From NCBI RefSeq assembly GCF_900109285.1, contig NZ_FNZQ01000001.1:1269001-1333000 (forward strand): a DNA stretch of 64,000 nucleotides, given 5' to 3'. Positions 50,717 to 59,891 of this stretch are shown piece by piece. The notes under the pieces were generated by a model. That model ran no database searches, was not told the DNA's origin, and saw only the letters and a list, made by a program, of their open reading frames with translations. The position numbers and the translations under genes are program-made. The number at the start of each line of letters is the position of its first letter. Position 1 is the first letter of the stretch. The stretch is from Jannaschia helgolandensis. GTDB lineage: Bacteria; Pseudomonadota; Alphaproteobacteria; Rhodobacterales; Rhodobacteraceae.

Positions 50717-52610
50717 GAGCATCGGCTGTAGCCGGGTCTTCGCCGAAACGAGTCAACAGGGCGCTTTCCAGATCCTTGTTATAGGCGCGGGCCTGTTCGG
50801 TATACTCGGGGTTATCCTTGATCGACACACCTGGTTTCCAGACCTTTGCAAGGTTCAGCATCGCCTCTCGGTCATGACGGAAAAAAGTTTCGCGCGCTTC
50901 ATGGGCCTCGGTTTCCGACCAGCCCATCTGTTCGAGAACATATCGCCCGACCCGCAGGGAGCTGTCGAACATCTCGCGAACGATCTGATCGGCACCAGCC
51001 CGATACAACTCGTAGACATGCACCCTGTCATACGCGCGTGCGACGATATGTATTTCGGGGTTAGCCTTTTTCGCCAGTTTGACCAGCTTGACCGCGTCTG
51101 CCCGGCTGTCGACTGCTACAACCAGAATCTTCGCGGTTTTCAGTCCAGCAGCTTCCAGCAATTCGGGTCTGGTCGGGTCGCCCATATAAGTCTTGATTCC
51201 GAACTGGCGAAGCAACTGGATCGTTTCGATATCCCGGTCCAGAACCACCGTGCGGAGCCCCGCGCCCTGAAGCATGCGATGAACGACCTGACCGAACCGC
51301 CCGACTCCGGCGATGATAACTTCGGCCCGTTCGTCGATTTTATCGTCAGGAACGTCCTCGCCTGCGGGTTGTCGTGCGGCAAGTTTTTCATAGACGATGA
51401 ACAGAAACGGAGTCAGCAGCATCGACAGGGCTACTGCCAGCAGCAGGATGGATGACACTCTGTCCGTGAAGACGCCATCCTGGACCCCGACCGACACCAG
51501 AACGAACCCGAATTCCCCCGCCTGCGCAAGGCTGAGTGTAAAGAGGATGCGGTCTCGCCCCTTCACGCGGAAAACGAGAGCCAGAACATACAGGATCGCG
51601 CCTTTGACCAACATTACGCCCAGAACGATCCCCAGGACGATCAGAGGGGCCGAAGCGAAGGTTTCAAAGCTGATGCCTGCCCCTACGGTTATAAAGAACA
51701 ATCCAAGCAGAAGCCCTTTGAACGGCTCGATATCCGCCTCCAGCTCGTGGCGAAATTCGGAATTGGCCAGCACAACACCAGCGAGAAATGTACCGAGCGC
51801 GGGAGAAAGCCCGATCAGCGACATCATGACTGCGACACCGATCACGAACAGAAGCGTCACTACGGTGTGCATTTCGCGCAGGCGCGCGCGACCGGCGAAG
51901 TTGAAAACCGGCCGCGTCAGGAATGTGCCGCCCAGAATAATGACCGCGACCGCGCCTATCGTCAGCAGGCCGACCCCCCAACCGGGCAGGGCGTCGACCC
52001 AGGATGTGACATCGGCGACCATCGTGGCACTTTCGCCGTCACCAACCGCCGCCGGCTCACCTTCAGTTTCCGCTTTGCCTGTGGCCGCCGATCCATAATC
52101 GATCGCCAACAGGGGCATGATGGCCAACATCGGGATGACAACGATGTCTTGCGTCAACAGGACGGAAAAGGTCGAGCGTCCGCCTCGGGTTGAGGTCAGG
52201 GCCTTTTCATCGAGCGTCTGCATGACGATTGCCGTGGACGACAGTGCAAACACCATGCCGATCGCGATTGCGACGGGAAGCTGCAGGCCGAACCATGCCG
52301 CTGTCACCGTCACGAGGCCGGTCGTCAGCAAGACCTGACCCAGACCCAGCCCGAGCAATCGGACCCGCATCTCCCAGAGGGCGCGGGGCTCAAGTTCCAG
52401 CCCGATTACGAAAAGCATCATGACGACGCCGAATTCCGCGAAATGCTGCAATGTCACGGTCTCGGACCCGACGAGGCCGGTGACCGGGCCGATCAGGATG
52501 CCTGCGACCAGATAGCCAAGAACGGAGCCCAGCCCGAATCGTACGGCAAGCGGCACGCAGAGCGTTGCCGCACCCAGATATATCGCCGCCTGAAAGAGAA
52601 AGGATTCCAT
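50691..52610 (-). CDS. KefB/KefC-type monovalent cation:proton antiporter (CPA2)
   Basis: A 639-residue protein. About 12-13 membrane segments span residues 1-400 (Na/H exchanger domain; VFALSSTAIVMQTLDEKALT is the typical conserved stretch), followed by a TrkA-N (RCK) domain with EVIIAGVGRFGQVVHRMLQG and VVLDRDIETIQLLRQFG. Between segments there is a hydrophilic loop (KAETEGEPAAVGDGESATMV) unusual for the family. It exchanges K or Na for protons and may be ligand-gated by the RCK domain; a glutathione-gated Kef role is not proven, as no KefF/G partner is here. Its 3' end overlaps the convergent FUSC gene by 26 bases. Confidence 0.87.
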   Translation of the reverse strand: MESFLFQAAIYLGAATLCVPLAVRFGLGSVLGYLVAGILIGPVTGLVGSETVTLQHFAEFGVVMMLFVIGLELEPRALWEMRVRLLGLGLGQVLLTTGLVTVTAAWFGLQLPVAIAIGMVFALSSTAIVMQTLDEKALTSTRGGRSTFSVLLTQDIVVIPMLAIMPLLAIDYGSAATGKAETEGEPAAVGDGESATMVADVTSWVDALPGWGVGLLTIGAVAVIILGGTFLTRPVFNFAGRARLREMHTVVTLLFVIGVAVMMSLIGLSPALGTFLAGVVLANSEFRHELEADIEPFKGLLLGLFFITVGAGISFETFASAPLIVLGIVLGVMLVKGAILYVLALVFRVKGRDRILFTLSLAQAGEFGFVLVSVGVQDGVFTDRVSSILLLAVALSMLLTPFLFIVYEKLAARQPAGEDVPDDKIDERAEVIIAGVGRFGQVVHRMLQGAGLRTVVLDRDIETIQLLRQFGIKTYMGDPTRPELLEAAGLKTAKILVVAVDSRADAVKLVKLAKKANPEIHIVARAYDRVHVYELYRAGADQIVREMFDSSLRVGRYVLEQMGWSETEAHEARETFFRHDREAMLNLAKVWKPGVSIKDNPEYTEQARAYNKDLESALLTRFGEDPATADALTGNGDAT

Positions 52611-52658
52611 GTCACGGGTCTAGGCCACACTGCCCTGTCGGGCAACGCAGTGTTGGCG

Positions 52659-53114
52659 TCAGACGGGCAGGGGGCCATCCCGCTTGGGTTGGTCCATGAC
52701 GATCTGGCTTTGAACGCGGGCCACGGCATCATGCGGCAGCAGGACACAGTGGATGAGATCGTTCAGCGCCGTCAGGTCGTGGCACCAGACGCGCAGCAGA
52801 TAATCCGCCTCGCCCGTCATCGTCCAGACCGACACGACGCGCGGTTCTGTCTCCAGCAAACGCAGAAACGCACGGGCGCGGTCCGGGGCGTGGCTCGCCA
52901 TCTGGACCTGAACGAAGGCCTGCACATTCAGATCCAGTTTGAATGGGTCGAGCCGGGCGACCGTGGCCCGGATCAGACCGTCCGTTTCCAGTCGGGCGCG
53001 CCGCCGTCCCGCCTGACTGGGCGACAGGTTCAGGGCGCGACCAAGCGCGTCTGCCGTAAGTGTTGCATCGCGCTGAACAAGACGAAGAAGATGGCGGTCG
53101 GTTTCATCAAGCAC
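52659..53114 (-). CDS. Lrp/AsnC family transcriptional regulator
   Basis: A 151-residue regulator: N-terminal winged HTH (DETDRHLLRLVQRDATLTAD, then ALGRALNLSPSQAGRRRARL) and a C-terminal RAM ligand domain (VVSVWTMTGEADYLLRVWCH). The start is GTG 53114 with GAGG 6 bases upstream; the longer in-frame extension overlaps the intergenic operators. It is divergent from hppD, and TGCGC-containing dyads lie between the two, so it probably controls hppD and itself in response to an aromatic amino acid or its product. This regulator beside hppD is a recurrent arrangement as I recall. Confidence 0.88.
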   Translation of the reverse strand: MLDETDRHLLRLVQRDATLTADALGRALNLSPSQAGRRRARLETDGLIRATVARLDPFKLDLNVQAFVQVQMASHAPDRARAFLRLLETEPRVVSVWTMTGEADYLLRVWCHDLTALNDLIHCVLLPHDAVARVQSQIVMDQPKRDGPLPV

Positions 53115-53129
53115 GGCTAGCCTCAAGGG

Positions 53130-53207
53130 TGCGCGTTTATCGCGTCCCCAAAAGTTAAGATGCGCGAAGAATGCGCGCAACTGCAATGATAGCCCTGATA
53201 ATGCGCA
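53130..53207. promoter_or_regulatory. Candidate Lrp-type operator region between lrp and hppD
   Basis: Four TGCGC cores lie at 53130, 53161, 53173 and 53202. The middle pair forms a perfect dyad TGCGCG-N7-CGCGCA (53161-53179). They lie in the divergent promoter region and are likely sites of the adjacent Lrp/AsnC protein; the pattern differs from the E. coli Lrp consensus. Confidence 0.5.
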
Positions 53208-53260
53208 CAAGGATCAGAGCCGAGCCAGTATCGTACAGGCAAATTCGAAGGAGATCACTT

Positions 53261-54355
53261 ATGGGTCCGTTCCCGCATCACGCCCCCTATGCCGAAATCA
53301 GTGCCGATAATCCGGCCGGAACCGACGGTTTCGCCTTTGTCGCTTTCGCGCATGAAGATCCACAGATGCTGCGCGACGTTTTCACCCGGCAGGGCTATTC
53401 TCATGTCGCAACGCACAAGACCGACGCCGTCGAGATCTGGCAGCAAGGCGATATTACCTATCTGATCGACGCCCAGCCCGGCAGCCACGCAATGCGCTTC
53501 GTCGACGAACATGGGCCTTGCGCCCCGGCGATGGGTTGGCGCGTCGCAGATGCCCGGCATGCCTTCGATCATGCCGTGGGCCGGGGTGCCATACCGTTCG
53601 ACGGTCCGGGAAAGTTGATGGATGTGCCCGCAATCATCGGGATCGGCGGCAGCCTGATCTATTTCATAGATCAGTACCGTGACGCCTCGCCCTTCAATGC
53701 CGAGTTCGATTGGGTCGGCAAGGCGCACCCGGAGGGCGTGGGCTTCCACTACCTCGATCACCTGACCCATAACGTCCACAAGGGGAACATGGACAAGTGG
53801 TTCCGCTTCTACGGCGATCTGTTCAATTTCCGCGAAATCCGCTTTTTCGACATTCAGGGTAAACACTCCGGCCTGCTTAGCCGGGCACTGACGTCACCCT
53901 GTGGTCGTATCCGCATCCCGATCAACGAAGACCGCGGCGAGACCGGGCAGATCGTCGAATATCTCAAGCGTTACAACGGCGAAGGCATTCAGCACATCGC
54001 GGTAGGGGCCAGGGACATCTATTCGGCCGTCGACCGCATTGCCGACAATGGTGTCACCTTCATGCCGAAGCCGCCGCAATCTTATTACGATATGAGCCGG
54101 GAACGGGTGACCGACCACACGGAGCCGCTGGACCGGATGGAGAAGCACGGTATTCTGATCGACGGTGAAGGCGTCGTCGGTGGGGGCGAGACCCGGATTC
54201 TGCTGCAGATTTTCTCAAAGACCTGCATCGGGCCGATCTTTTTCGAGTTCATCCAGCGCAAGGGAGATGACGGCTTTGGTGAAGGCAACTTCAAGGCCCT
54301 GTTCGAGAGCATCGAGGCTGATCAGATTGCGAGGGGTGTCCTGGCGGTGGACTGA
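53261..54355 (+). CDS. hppD: 4-hydroxyphenylpyruvate dioxygenase
   Basis: A 364-residue non-haem iron dioxygenase converting 4-hydroxyphenylpyruvate to homogentisate in tyrosine breakdown. The 2-His-1-Glu metal site is visible: His in FHYLDHLTHNV, His in GEGIQHIAV, and Glu in FFEFIQRKGDDGFGEGNF. Two VOC-type modules make the fold. ATG 53261 (MGPFPHHAPYAEIS) has GAAGGAGATC 7-15 bases upstream, a strong ribosome site. Later pathway genes (homogentisate dioxygenase and fumarylacetoacetase) are not adjacent. It is divergent from an Lrp-type regulator. Confidence 0.95.
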   Translation: MGPFPHHAPYAEISADNPAGTDGFAFVAFAHEDPQMLRDVFTRQGYSHVATHKTDAVEIWQQGDITYLIDAQPGSHAMRFVDEHGPCAPAMGWRVADARHAFDHAVGRGAIPFDGPGKLMDVPAIIGIGGSLIYFIDQYRDASPFNAEFDWVGKAHPEGVGFHYLDHLTHNVHKGNMDKWFRFYGDLFNFREIRFFDIQGKHSGLLSRALTSPCGRIRIPINEDRGETGQIVEYLKRYNGEGIQHIAVGARDIYSAVDRIADNGVTFMPKPPQSYYDMSRERVTDHTEPLDRMEKHGILIDGEGVVGGGETRILLQIFSKTCIGPIFFEFIQRKGDDGFGEGNFKALFESIEADQIARGVLAVD

Positions 54356-54462
54356 CCTTACAATAGGGGCATTTCGTGCGCGCGTTTGTGGAAGATGACA
54401 TCTGTATCGGCGTGGGACGCAGCGACAAAGGGGCGTCCAAGGTCGCGAAATCAGATACCGTG

Positions 54463-54481
54463 CAGGTTCCGCCGGAACCTG
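54463..54481 (+). terminator. Hairpin after hppD
   Basis: CAGGTTCC and GGAACCTG form a perfect 8-bp stem with a 3-base loop about 110 bases after the hppD stop, within the 287-base convergent gap to sitD. No T-tract follows. Confidence 0.4.
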
Positions 54482-54642
54482 GCGACATGTTTCTGTAACA
54501 CGAGCGATTGGGCGGAACTATACGCCGCGGCTGCCGTTGATTTATCGAACCGCACAAAATGTCTACGCCACAACCGTTGGCATATCTCCCCTTTATGGGC
54601 TCCGGTCGTCTTCCGGTGGTTGTGCGGTGCGGGAGGCGATCG

Positions 54643-55527
54643 TCAGAGCGGCGCCCCGGTTCTTTCATTAGGACTGGGGCGTTCGTATTTTTCACGGTCG
54701 GCACGCGATTGTCGTGCGACCTGAATACGGCGAGCCGTGAAGGCAGCCAAAAACAAGCCCGTCAAAACCAGCACGATGGTTGGCGCCGGTGCACTGTCCA
54801 GCCAGAAACTCGCATATATGCCCGTCAGCATCGAACCGGCGCAGACGACGACAGAAACGACCAGCATACGTCCGAAACTTCGTGTGACCAGAAACGCTAT
54901 GGCCCCCGGCGTCACAAGCAGAGCGACAGCCAAAATCAGGCCGACGGAGGCAAGCACTGCCACGACCACTAATGACAGGATCGTCAGCAGGCCATAATGC
55001 AGCAACCGCGTATTCAGTCCCGCCGCCTGTGCCTGCGCAGGATCGAAGGCATGCAGCAGAAAGTCCCGCCATTTCAGGCTCAGGACTGCGACCACCGGCC
55101 CCGAGATGGCCAGCCCGGTCCACAGGTCCGCAGGGCCGACGCCCAGCATATTCCCGAACAGGATCTGATCCAGATGGGCATCCGAAGGAAATGCAACGAA
55201 CAGGATCAATCCGACTGCGAACATGCCGGAAAATACCACACCCATGACGGTGTCGCGTTTGACGCGCGAATTTTCGGCCAGATACCCGGTCAGCAGCGAA
55301 CATCCCATGCCAGCGGTAAATGCCCCAACGATCAACGGAATGCCCAGCAGATATGCCAACACGACGCCGGGCAGGATTGCATGGCTGACGGCATCGCCCA
55401 TCAACGCCCAACCCTTGAGGACGAGGAAACACGACAGAAGCGCAGCCGCTGGCGAGACGATCAGCGAAATCAGAAAGCCATTCTGCATGAACGGAAACTG
55501 AAATGGCAGGAGCAGTGTTTCGATCAT
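54643..55527 (-). CDS. sitD: Manganese/iron ABC transporter permease SitD
   Basis: A 294-residue ABC-3 family permease. About nine hydrophobic segments, with the family's conserved cytoplasmic loop in LKGWALMGDAVSHAILPGVV near residue 40. Its charged C-terminal tail (ARQSRADREKYERPSPNERT) is short. It forms the membrane channel with SitC, energised by SitB. The start ATG 55527 overlaps the sitC stop (ATGA). It is the last gene of the sit operon and converges on hppD. Confidence 0.88.
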   Translation of the reverse strand: MIETLLLPFQFPFMQNGFLISLIVSPAAALLSCFLVLKGWALMGDAVSHAILPGVVLAYLLGIPLIVGAFTAGMGCSLLTGYLAENSRVKRDTVMGVVFSGMFAVGLILFVAFPSDAHLDQILFGNMLGVGPADLWTGLAISGPVVAVLSLKWRDFLLHAFDPAQAQAAGLNTRLLHYGLLTILSLVVVAVLASVGLILAVALLVTPGAIAFLVTRSFGRMLVVSVVVCAGSMLTGIYASFWLDSAPAPTIVLVLTGLFLAAFTARRIQVARQSRADREKYERPSPNERTGAPL

Positions 55528-56378
55528 GCTACCTTCCGGGCTTTCCGTGCCTTGCGACGGGTCGCCAGAACGCCGTGCACGGGTGCGAAAACAAAGGCGA
55601 TTCCGAAGATCAGAGTTTGCAGCGTCACGATGATGCCGCCGGTCGCCCCATCAAGAAAGAAGCTAAGGTAAGCGCCAACGAACGATGTGCCGGCCCCGAT
55701 GCTGATCGACCAAGCCAGCAGATGTGGAAACCGGTCGGCCAGCAGATAGGCGGTCGCGCCGGGGGTCACCACCAGGGCGATCACCAGAAACGCGCCGACC
55801 GTTTGCATTGCGGCGACGACGGAAGCGGACAGCAGGGTGAAAAACAGGACTTTCAGCAACTCGGGCCGCAATCCAATGGATCGGGCGTGGCTTTCGTCGA
55901 AGAAGGTGACCAGCAGGTCTTTCCACTTCAGCGCCAGTACCACCGCCGACACTGTTCCGATGATGACAAGCTGCAGCGTATCCTCGGGCGTGATGGCCAG
56001 GATATTGCCCATCGTGATGGTCTGAACCGACACAGATATCGGATTCACCGACACCATGAACAGGCCCAGCCCGAAGAACGATGTGAAGATGATGCCGATG
56101 ATGACATCGGCTTTCAGCCCTGACCGATCGGTCAGAAAAAGCATCGCCGCCGCCGCCAATCCGCCCGACAGGAATGCGCCGAAGGCGAAAGGCAGGCCCA
56201 GCATATAGGCACCCGCCACTCCGGGCACGACCGAATGGGACAGGGCATCCCCGATCAGCGACCAGCCCTTGAGCATCAGGTAACACGACAAGAAGGCACA
56301 TACGCCGCCGACCAGCGCGCTGACCCACATCGCGTTGATCATGTAGGAATAGGCGAAGGGCTCAAGCATTGCCGTCAT
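55524..56378 (-). CDS. sitC: Manganese/iron ABC transporter permease SitC
   Basis: A 284-residue ABC-3 permease paralogous to SitD, with the same conserved LKGWSLIGDALSHSVVPGVA loop. About eight to nine hydrophobic segments follow. The start is uncertain: ATG 56378 (MTAMLEPFAYSYM) or ATG 56369 (MLEPF); both overlap the end of sitB, by 17 or 8 bases. With SitD it makes the transport pore for Mn2+ (or Fe2+) uptake in the inner membrane. Confidence 0.87.
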   Translation of the reverse strand: MTAMLEPFAYSYMINAMWVSALVGGVCAFLSCYLMLKGWSLIGDALSHSVVPGVAGAYMLGLPFAFGAFLSGGLAAAAMLFLTDRSGLKADVIIGIIFTSFFGLGLFMVSVNPISVSVQTITMGNILAITPEDTLQLVIIGTVSAVVLALKWKDLLVTFFDESHARSIGLRPELLKVLFFTLLSASVVAAMQTVGAFLVIALVVTPGATAYLLADRFPHLLAWSISIGAGTSFVGAYLSFFLDGATGGIIVTLQTLIFGIAFVFAPVHGVLATRRKARKARKVA

Positions 56379-57267
56379 CTGTGTCGGCCTTGACCGTCGC
56401 GCGCGCAATCGATTTCTTCCGCTTCTCGCCATACATCACAAACGGTCGTTCATCGTCAGTGATGATACGCACTTCGCGGGTATCGTCGTCGTCGTGGTGC
56501 AACTCGGTCCCGCCCAGCGTGAAATGCCGCAGGACACCTCCGAAGGCAGCCTCCAGATTATCGCGGGTGTAGACTTCGTCGGTCTTGCCGTAGGCGGTGA
56601 CGGTCCCTTTAACGAGGACGACACGATCGCAGAATTCCGGCACGGACCCGAGGTTGTGCGTCGACACCAGCATCACCCGGCCTTCCTCGCGCATTTCGCG
56701 CAGCAGGGCGACAATCTGCTCCTCGGTCTTGACGTCGACGCCGGTAAATGGCTCGTCCAGCAGGATGACCTGACCGTCCTGCGCCAGGGCGCGAGCCAGA
56801 AAGACGCGCTTGCGCTGACCTCCTGAAAGCTCACCGATCTGACGCTGCCGATAATCGGACATGCCGACGCGGGCCAGTGCCTGATCGACGGCGGCATGAT
56901 CCGCCGGACGGGCGCGGCGCAGGAACCCCATGTGGCCGTAACGACCCATCATCACGACGTCTTCGACCAGTACGGGGAAGGCCCAGTCGACCTCCTCCGC
57001 CTGCGGGACATAGGCGACGATATTGGATTTCAGGGCCTCGCGTACGGTTCGCCCCAACAGTCTGATTTCACCCTGGGACGCAGGCACAAAGCCCATTATG
57101 GCCTTGAACAGCGTGGATTTGCCCGCCCCGTTCACCCCGACCAGCGCGGTCACGCTGCCCTTGGGAATGTGAAAGGTCGCGTCGCGCAGCGCCGTGAGAC
57201 CGTTACGATAGGTCACGGTTACACCGGTCGCGTCGATGCCGCCGCCATCTGCCACACTGTTTATCAT
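56362..57267 (-). CDS. sitB: Manganese/iron ABC transporter ATP-binding protein SitB, with acidic/His tail
   Basis: A 301-residue ABC ATPase. Walker A GVNGAGKST, the signature IGELSGGQRKRVFLARALAQ and Walker B VILLDEPFTGVD are all intact. After the usual end near residue 250 it has a charged C-terminal extension, including ELHHDDDDTREV, that is longer than in typical relatives; HHDDDD could bind metal and sense supply. That is inference. ATG 57267 overlaps the sitA stop (ATGA). Confidence 0.9.
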   Translation of the reverse strand: MINSVADGGGIDATGVTVTYRNGLTALRDATFHIPKGSVTALVGVNGAGKSTLFKAIMGFVPASQGEIRLLGRTVREALKSNIVAYVPQAEEVDWAFPVLVEDVVMMGRYGHMGFLRRARPADHAAVDQALARVGMSDYRQRQIGELSGGQRKRVFLARALAQDGQVILLDEPFTGVDVKTEEQIVALLREMREEGRVMLVSTHNLGSVPEFCDRVVLVKGTVTAYGKTDEVYTRDNLEAAFGGVLRHFTLGGTELHHDDDDTREVRIITDDERPFVMYGEKRKKSIARATVKADTDDGNA

Positions 57268-58145
57268 CGGTTTGCCAAAAGGCCGTCGGCCACCGTTTCC
57301 GACGTTACCCGCAGCAGATCCAGATATGTCGGGACCGGCCCGTCGGCTTCCGACAGACTGTCGACATACAACTCGCCTCCGTAGGCCGCGCCGGTTTCGC
57401 GGGCGACCTGTCTGGCGGGGTCCGTATTGACGGTGCTTTCGCAGAACACGACGGGAATGTTATGGTCGCGCACCCCGTCGATTACCTTGCGCACCTGCTG
57501 CGGGGTGCCAACGGCATCGGCGTTGATGGGCCACAGATACAATTCCTTCAACCCGAAATCGCGTGCCAGATAGCTGAAGGCCCCTTCGCAGGTGACCAGC
57601 CAGCGGCCATCTTCGGGGATGGTCGCCAGACGTTCGCGCGCCGGGGCGAGGGTGGCAGTGATTTGCGTCTTGTAGGCATCGGCGTTGGCAACGTACGTCG
57701 ACGCATTCGCAGGGTCGGCTTCCGACAACGCATCGCGGATATTGTCGACATAGATCAGTGCGGCATCCGGGCCTATCCAGGCGTGGGGGTTTGCCAGCCC
57801 TTCATAGCCGCCTTCGGTGATGGAAATCGGTTCGATCCCATCGCTGACGGTGACGGATGGGATATCGCCCAGATTAGACAGGAATTGCTCGTACCATAGC
57901 TCCAGATTCAGGCCGTTCCACAGCAGCAGATCCGCATCTGACGCACGCACCAGGTCTCGCGGTGTGGGGGAATAGCCGTGGATTTCCGCCCCCGGTTTGG
58001 TGACCGACACGACATCGGCGGCATCGCCTGCGACATTGCGGGCCATATCGGCAATGACGGTGAAGGTAGTCACGACCTTCAATCTGCCCTCCTGCGCCGT
58101 GGCGGGTGTGGCGAGGAGAAGGATGGCGAGGACGATGCGAAACAT
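57264..58145 (-). CDS. sitA: Manganese/zinc ABC transporter substrate-binding protein SitA
   Basis: A 293-residue periplasmic cluster A-I binding protein. Sec signal peptide MFRIVLAILLLATPATA (cleavage before QEG). The metal ligands fit the family: His in GAEIHGYSPTPRD, His in ANPHAWIGPD, Glu in VVFCESTVN, Asp in GGELYVDSLSE. It lacks the long His-rich loop of zinc-specific ZnuA, which favours manganese (or iron). ATG 58145 has AGGTG 4-8 bases upstream. It heads the sitABCD operon and has a Mur/Fur-type dyad in front. Confidence 0.92.
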   Translation of the reverse strand: MFRIVLAILLLATPATAQEGRLKVVTTFTVIADMARNVAGDAADVVSVTKPGAEIHGYSPTPRDLVRASDADLLLWNGLNLELWYEQFLSNLGDIPSVTVSDGIEPISITEGGYEGLANPHAWIGPDAALIYVDNIRDALSEADPANASTYVANADAYKTQITATLAPARERLATIPEDGRWLVTCEGAFSYLARDFGLKELYLWPINADAVGTPQQVRKVIDGVRDHNIPVVFCESTVNTDPARQVARETGAAYGGELYVDSLSEADGPVPTYLDLLRVTSETVADGLLANR

Positions 58146-58157
58146 GAACACCTGAGA

Positions 58158-58174
58158 TTGAGAACTATTCGCAA
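58158..58174 (-). promoter_or_regulatory. Mur/Fur-type operator upstream of sitA
   Basis: TTGAGAA-CTA-TTCGCAA is a 7-3-7 inverted repeat with one mismatched pair, ending 13 bases from the sitA ATG. Its symmetry and A/T distribution resemble Mur boxes (manganese-responsive Fur family) on sit operons in alphaproteobacteria. Confidence 0.5.
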
Positions 58175-58439
58175 AAGTGGCTCTTACGCTCGGAATGTCA
58201 AGGGCCGCCCCGAAAGGCAGCCCATGCAATTCACTGTTCTTTTCGATGGTCTATCAAATGCCGGAGCTTTGTATCCGCTGACTGTATGACCTGCCTTGCC
58301 AAGGTGTTCGGAATATATGGCCAAACTATCTGTTTCGATGCGGCTTAACTGTGCGGTCTATATTTTCTTTCATAAAGAGGAAGGCGGCAGTGCGGAATTT
58401 GGAGTAACCATCTTGCGCAAGCTCAAGGCATTTCATGAA

Positions 58440-59879
58440 TCAGTCGATCTTCGGCAACAACAGGTCCAGCGAAGCCTTCGCATCGCCGTAGAACATGCGC
58501 GTATTCTCTTTGTAGAACAGCGGGTTCTCGATGCCGGAATATCCGGTGCCTTGACCGCGCTTGGACACGAACACCTGCTTTGCCTTCCAGACCTCCAGCA
58601 CCGGCATCCCGGCGATGGGGCTGTTGGGGTCGTCCTGCGCGGCGGGATTCACGATGTCGTTTGACCCAATGACGATGACGACATCGGTGTCGGGCAGGTC
58701 GTCGTTGATCTCGTCCATTTCCAGCACGATGTCATAGGGCACCTTCGCCTCGGCCAGCAGCACGTTCATGTGGCCGGGCAAACGGCCCGCGACGGGGTGA
58801 ATGGCGAAGCGGACGTTCTTGCCCTTGGCACGCAACTTGCGGGTCAGTTCGGCCACATTCTGCTGTGCCTGCGCGACCGCCATGCCATAGCCCGGCACGA
58901 TGACGACACTGTCCGCCTCGTTGAGCGCATTCGCTACGCCGTCGGCATCAATGGCGACCTGTTCGCCCTCGACCGCCATCTGCTCGCCCGCCGGGCCACC
59001 GAAGCCGCCCAGAATAACCGACACGAAGCTGCGATTCATCGCCTTGCACATGATATACGACAGGATTGCGCCCGACGATCCGACCAACGCGCCGACCACG
59101 ATCAGCAGGTCATTGCCAAGGCTGAAACCGATCGCCGCCGCTGCCCAGCCCGAGTAACTGTTGAGCATCGAGACGACGACGGGCATGTCTGCGCCGCCGA
59201 TGCCCGTGATCAGGTGATACCCGATGAAAAGCGCGGCCAGCGTCATGATGAACAGTGGAAAGAACCCGCCAGTGTTGAAGTACCAGATCAGCGCCAGCAG
59301 AGAGATACCCGCCGCCGCCGCATTCAACAGATGACCGCCCGGTAGCTTTTTAGCAGCCGAGTCGACCTTTCCCGCAAGCTTGCCATAGGCGATGACCGAA
59401 CCGGTGAATGTCACGGCTCCGATGAAGACGCCCAGGAACAACTCGACCCGCAGGATATTCAGCTCGACAGTGGTCTTCTTGGCGATCAGCGTGGCGAAGG
59501 TGCCCAGTGTCGTCAGATCGGCGCCCTCTGCTTTGAGCCCCGCGACGCGCGCCATTTCGAAATGCGCGATGAAGCCGACGAACACGGCAGCCAGACCGAC
59601 CAGAGAATGCATGGCCGCAACCAGTTCCGGCATCTGCGTCATCTGCACTTTGGTTGCCAGTTGGTAACCGATGACGCCACCCAGTGCGATCAGGATCAGC
59701 GACAGCAACCAAAGGCCCGCACCAGGGCCGATCAGGGTTGCGAAAATCGCCAGAGCCATGCCCGCGATACCGTACCAGACGGCGCGCTTGGCCGATTCCT
59801 GACCTGACAATCCGCCCAGCGACAGGATGAAGAGAACGGCTGCGACAACATAGGCCGCAGTGGTGAATCCGAATTCCAT
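58440..59879 (-). CDS. pntB: NAD(P) transhydrogenase, beta subunit
   Basis: A 479-residue PntB. About eight to nine N-terminal transmembrane helices (e.g. [20 protein letters not shown]) are followed by the NADP(H)-binding domain III with [40 protein letters not shown] and [20 protein letters not shown]. It couples proton flow to hydride transfer between NADH and NADP+. ATG 59879 starts 12 bases after pntA stops. The 294 bases downstream to sitA hold no gene I recognise. Confidence 0.96.
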   Translation of the reverse strand: MEFGFTTAAYVVAAVLFILSLGGLSGQESAKRAVWYGIAGMALAIFATLIGPGAGLWLLSLILIALGGVIGYQLATKVQMTQMPELVAAMHSLVGLAAVFVGFIAHFEMARVAGLKAEGADLTTLGTFATLIAKKTTVELNILRVELFLGVFIGAVTFTGSVIAYGKLAGKVDSAAKKLPGGHLLNAAAAGISLLALIWYFNTGGFFPLFIMTLAALFIGYHLITGIGGADMPVVVSMLNSYSGWAAAAIGFSLGNDLLIVVGALVGSSGAILSYIMCKAMNRSFVSVILGGFGGPAGEQMAVEGEQVAIDADGVANALNEADSVVIVPGYGMAVAQAQQNVAELTRKLRAKGKNVRFAIHPVAGRLPGHMNVLLAEAKVPYDIVLEMDEINDDLPDTDVVIVIGSNDIVNPAAQDDPNSPIAGMPVLEVWKAKQVFVSKRGQGTGYSGIENPLFYKENTRMFYGDAKASLDLLLPKID

Positions 59880-59891
59880 GACCGGTCCCCC

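Noticed and set aside
54386-54972. Plus-strand frames between hppD and sitD
   Set aside because: They overlap sitD on the other strand and have no recognisable protein features.
58296-58664. Plus-strand frame between sitA and pntB
   Set aside because: It runs antisense into pntB with no similarity and no convincing ribosome site.
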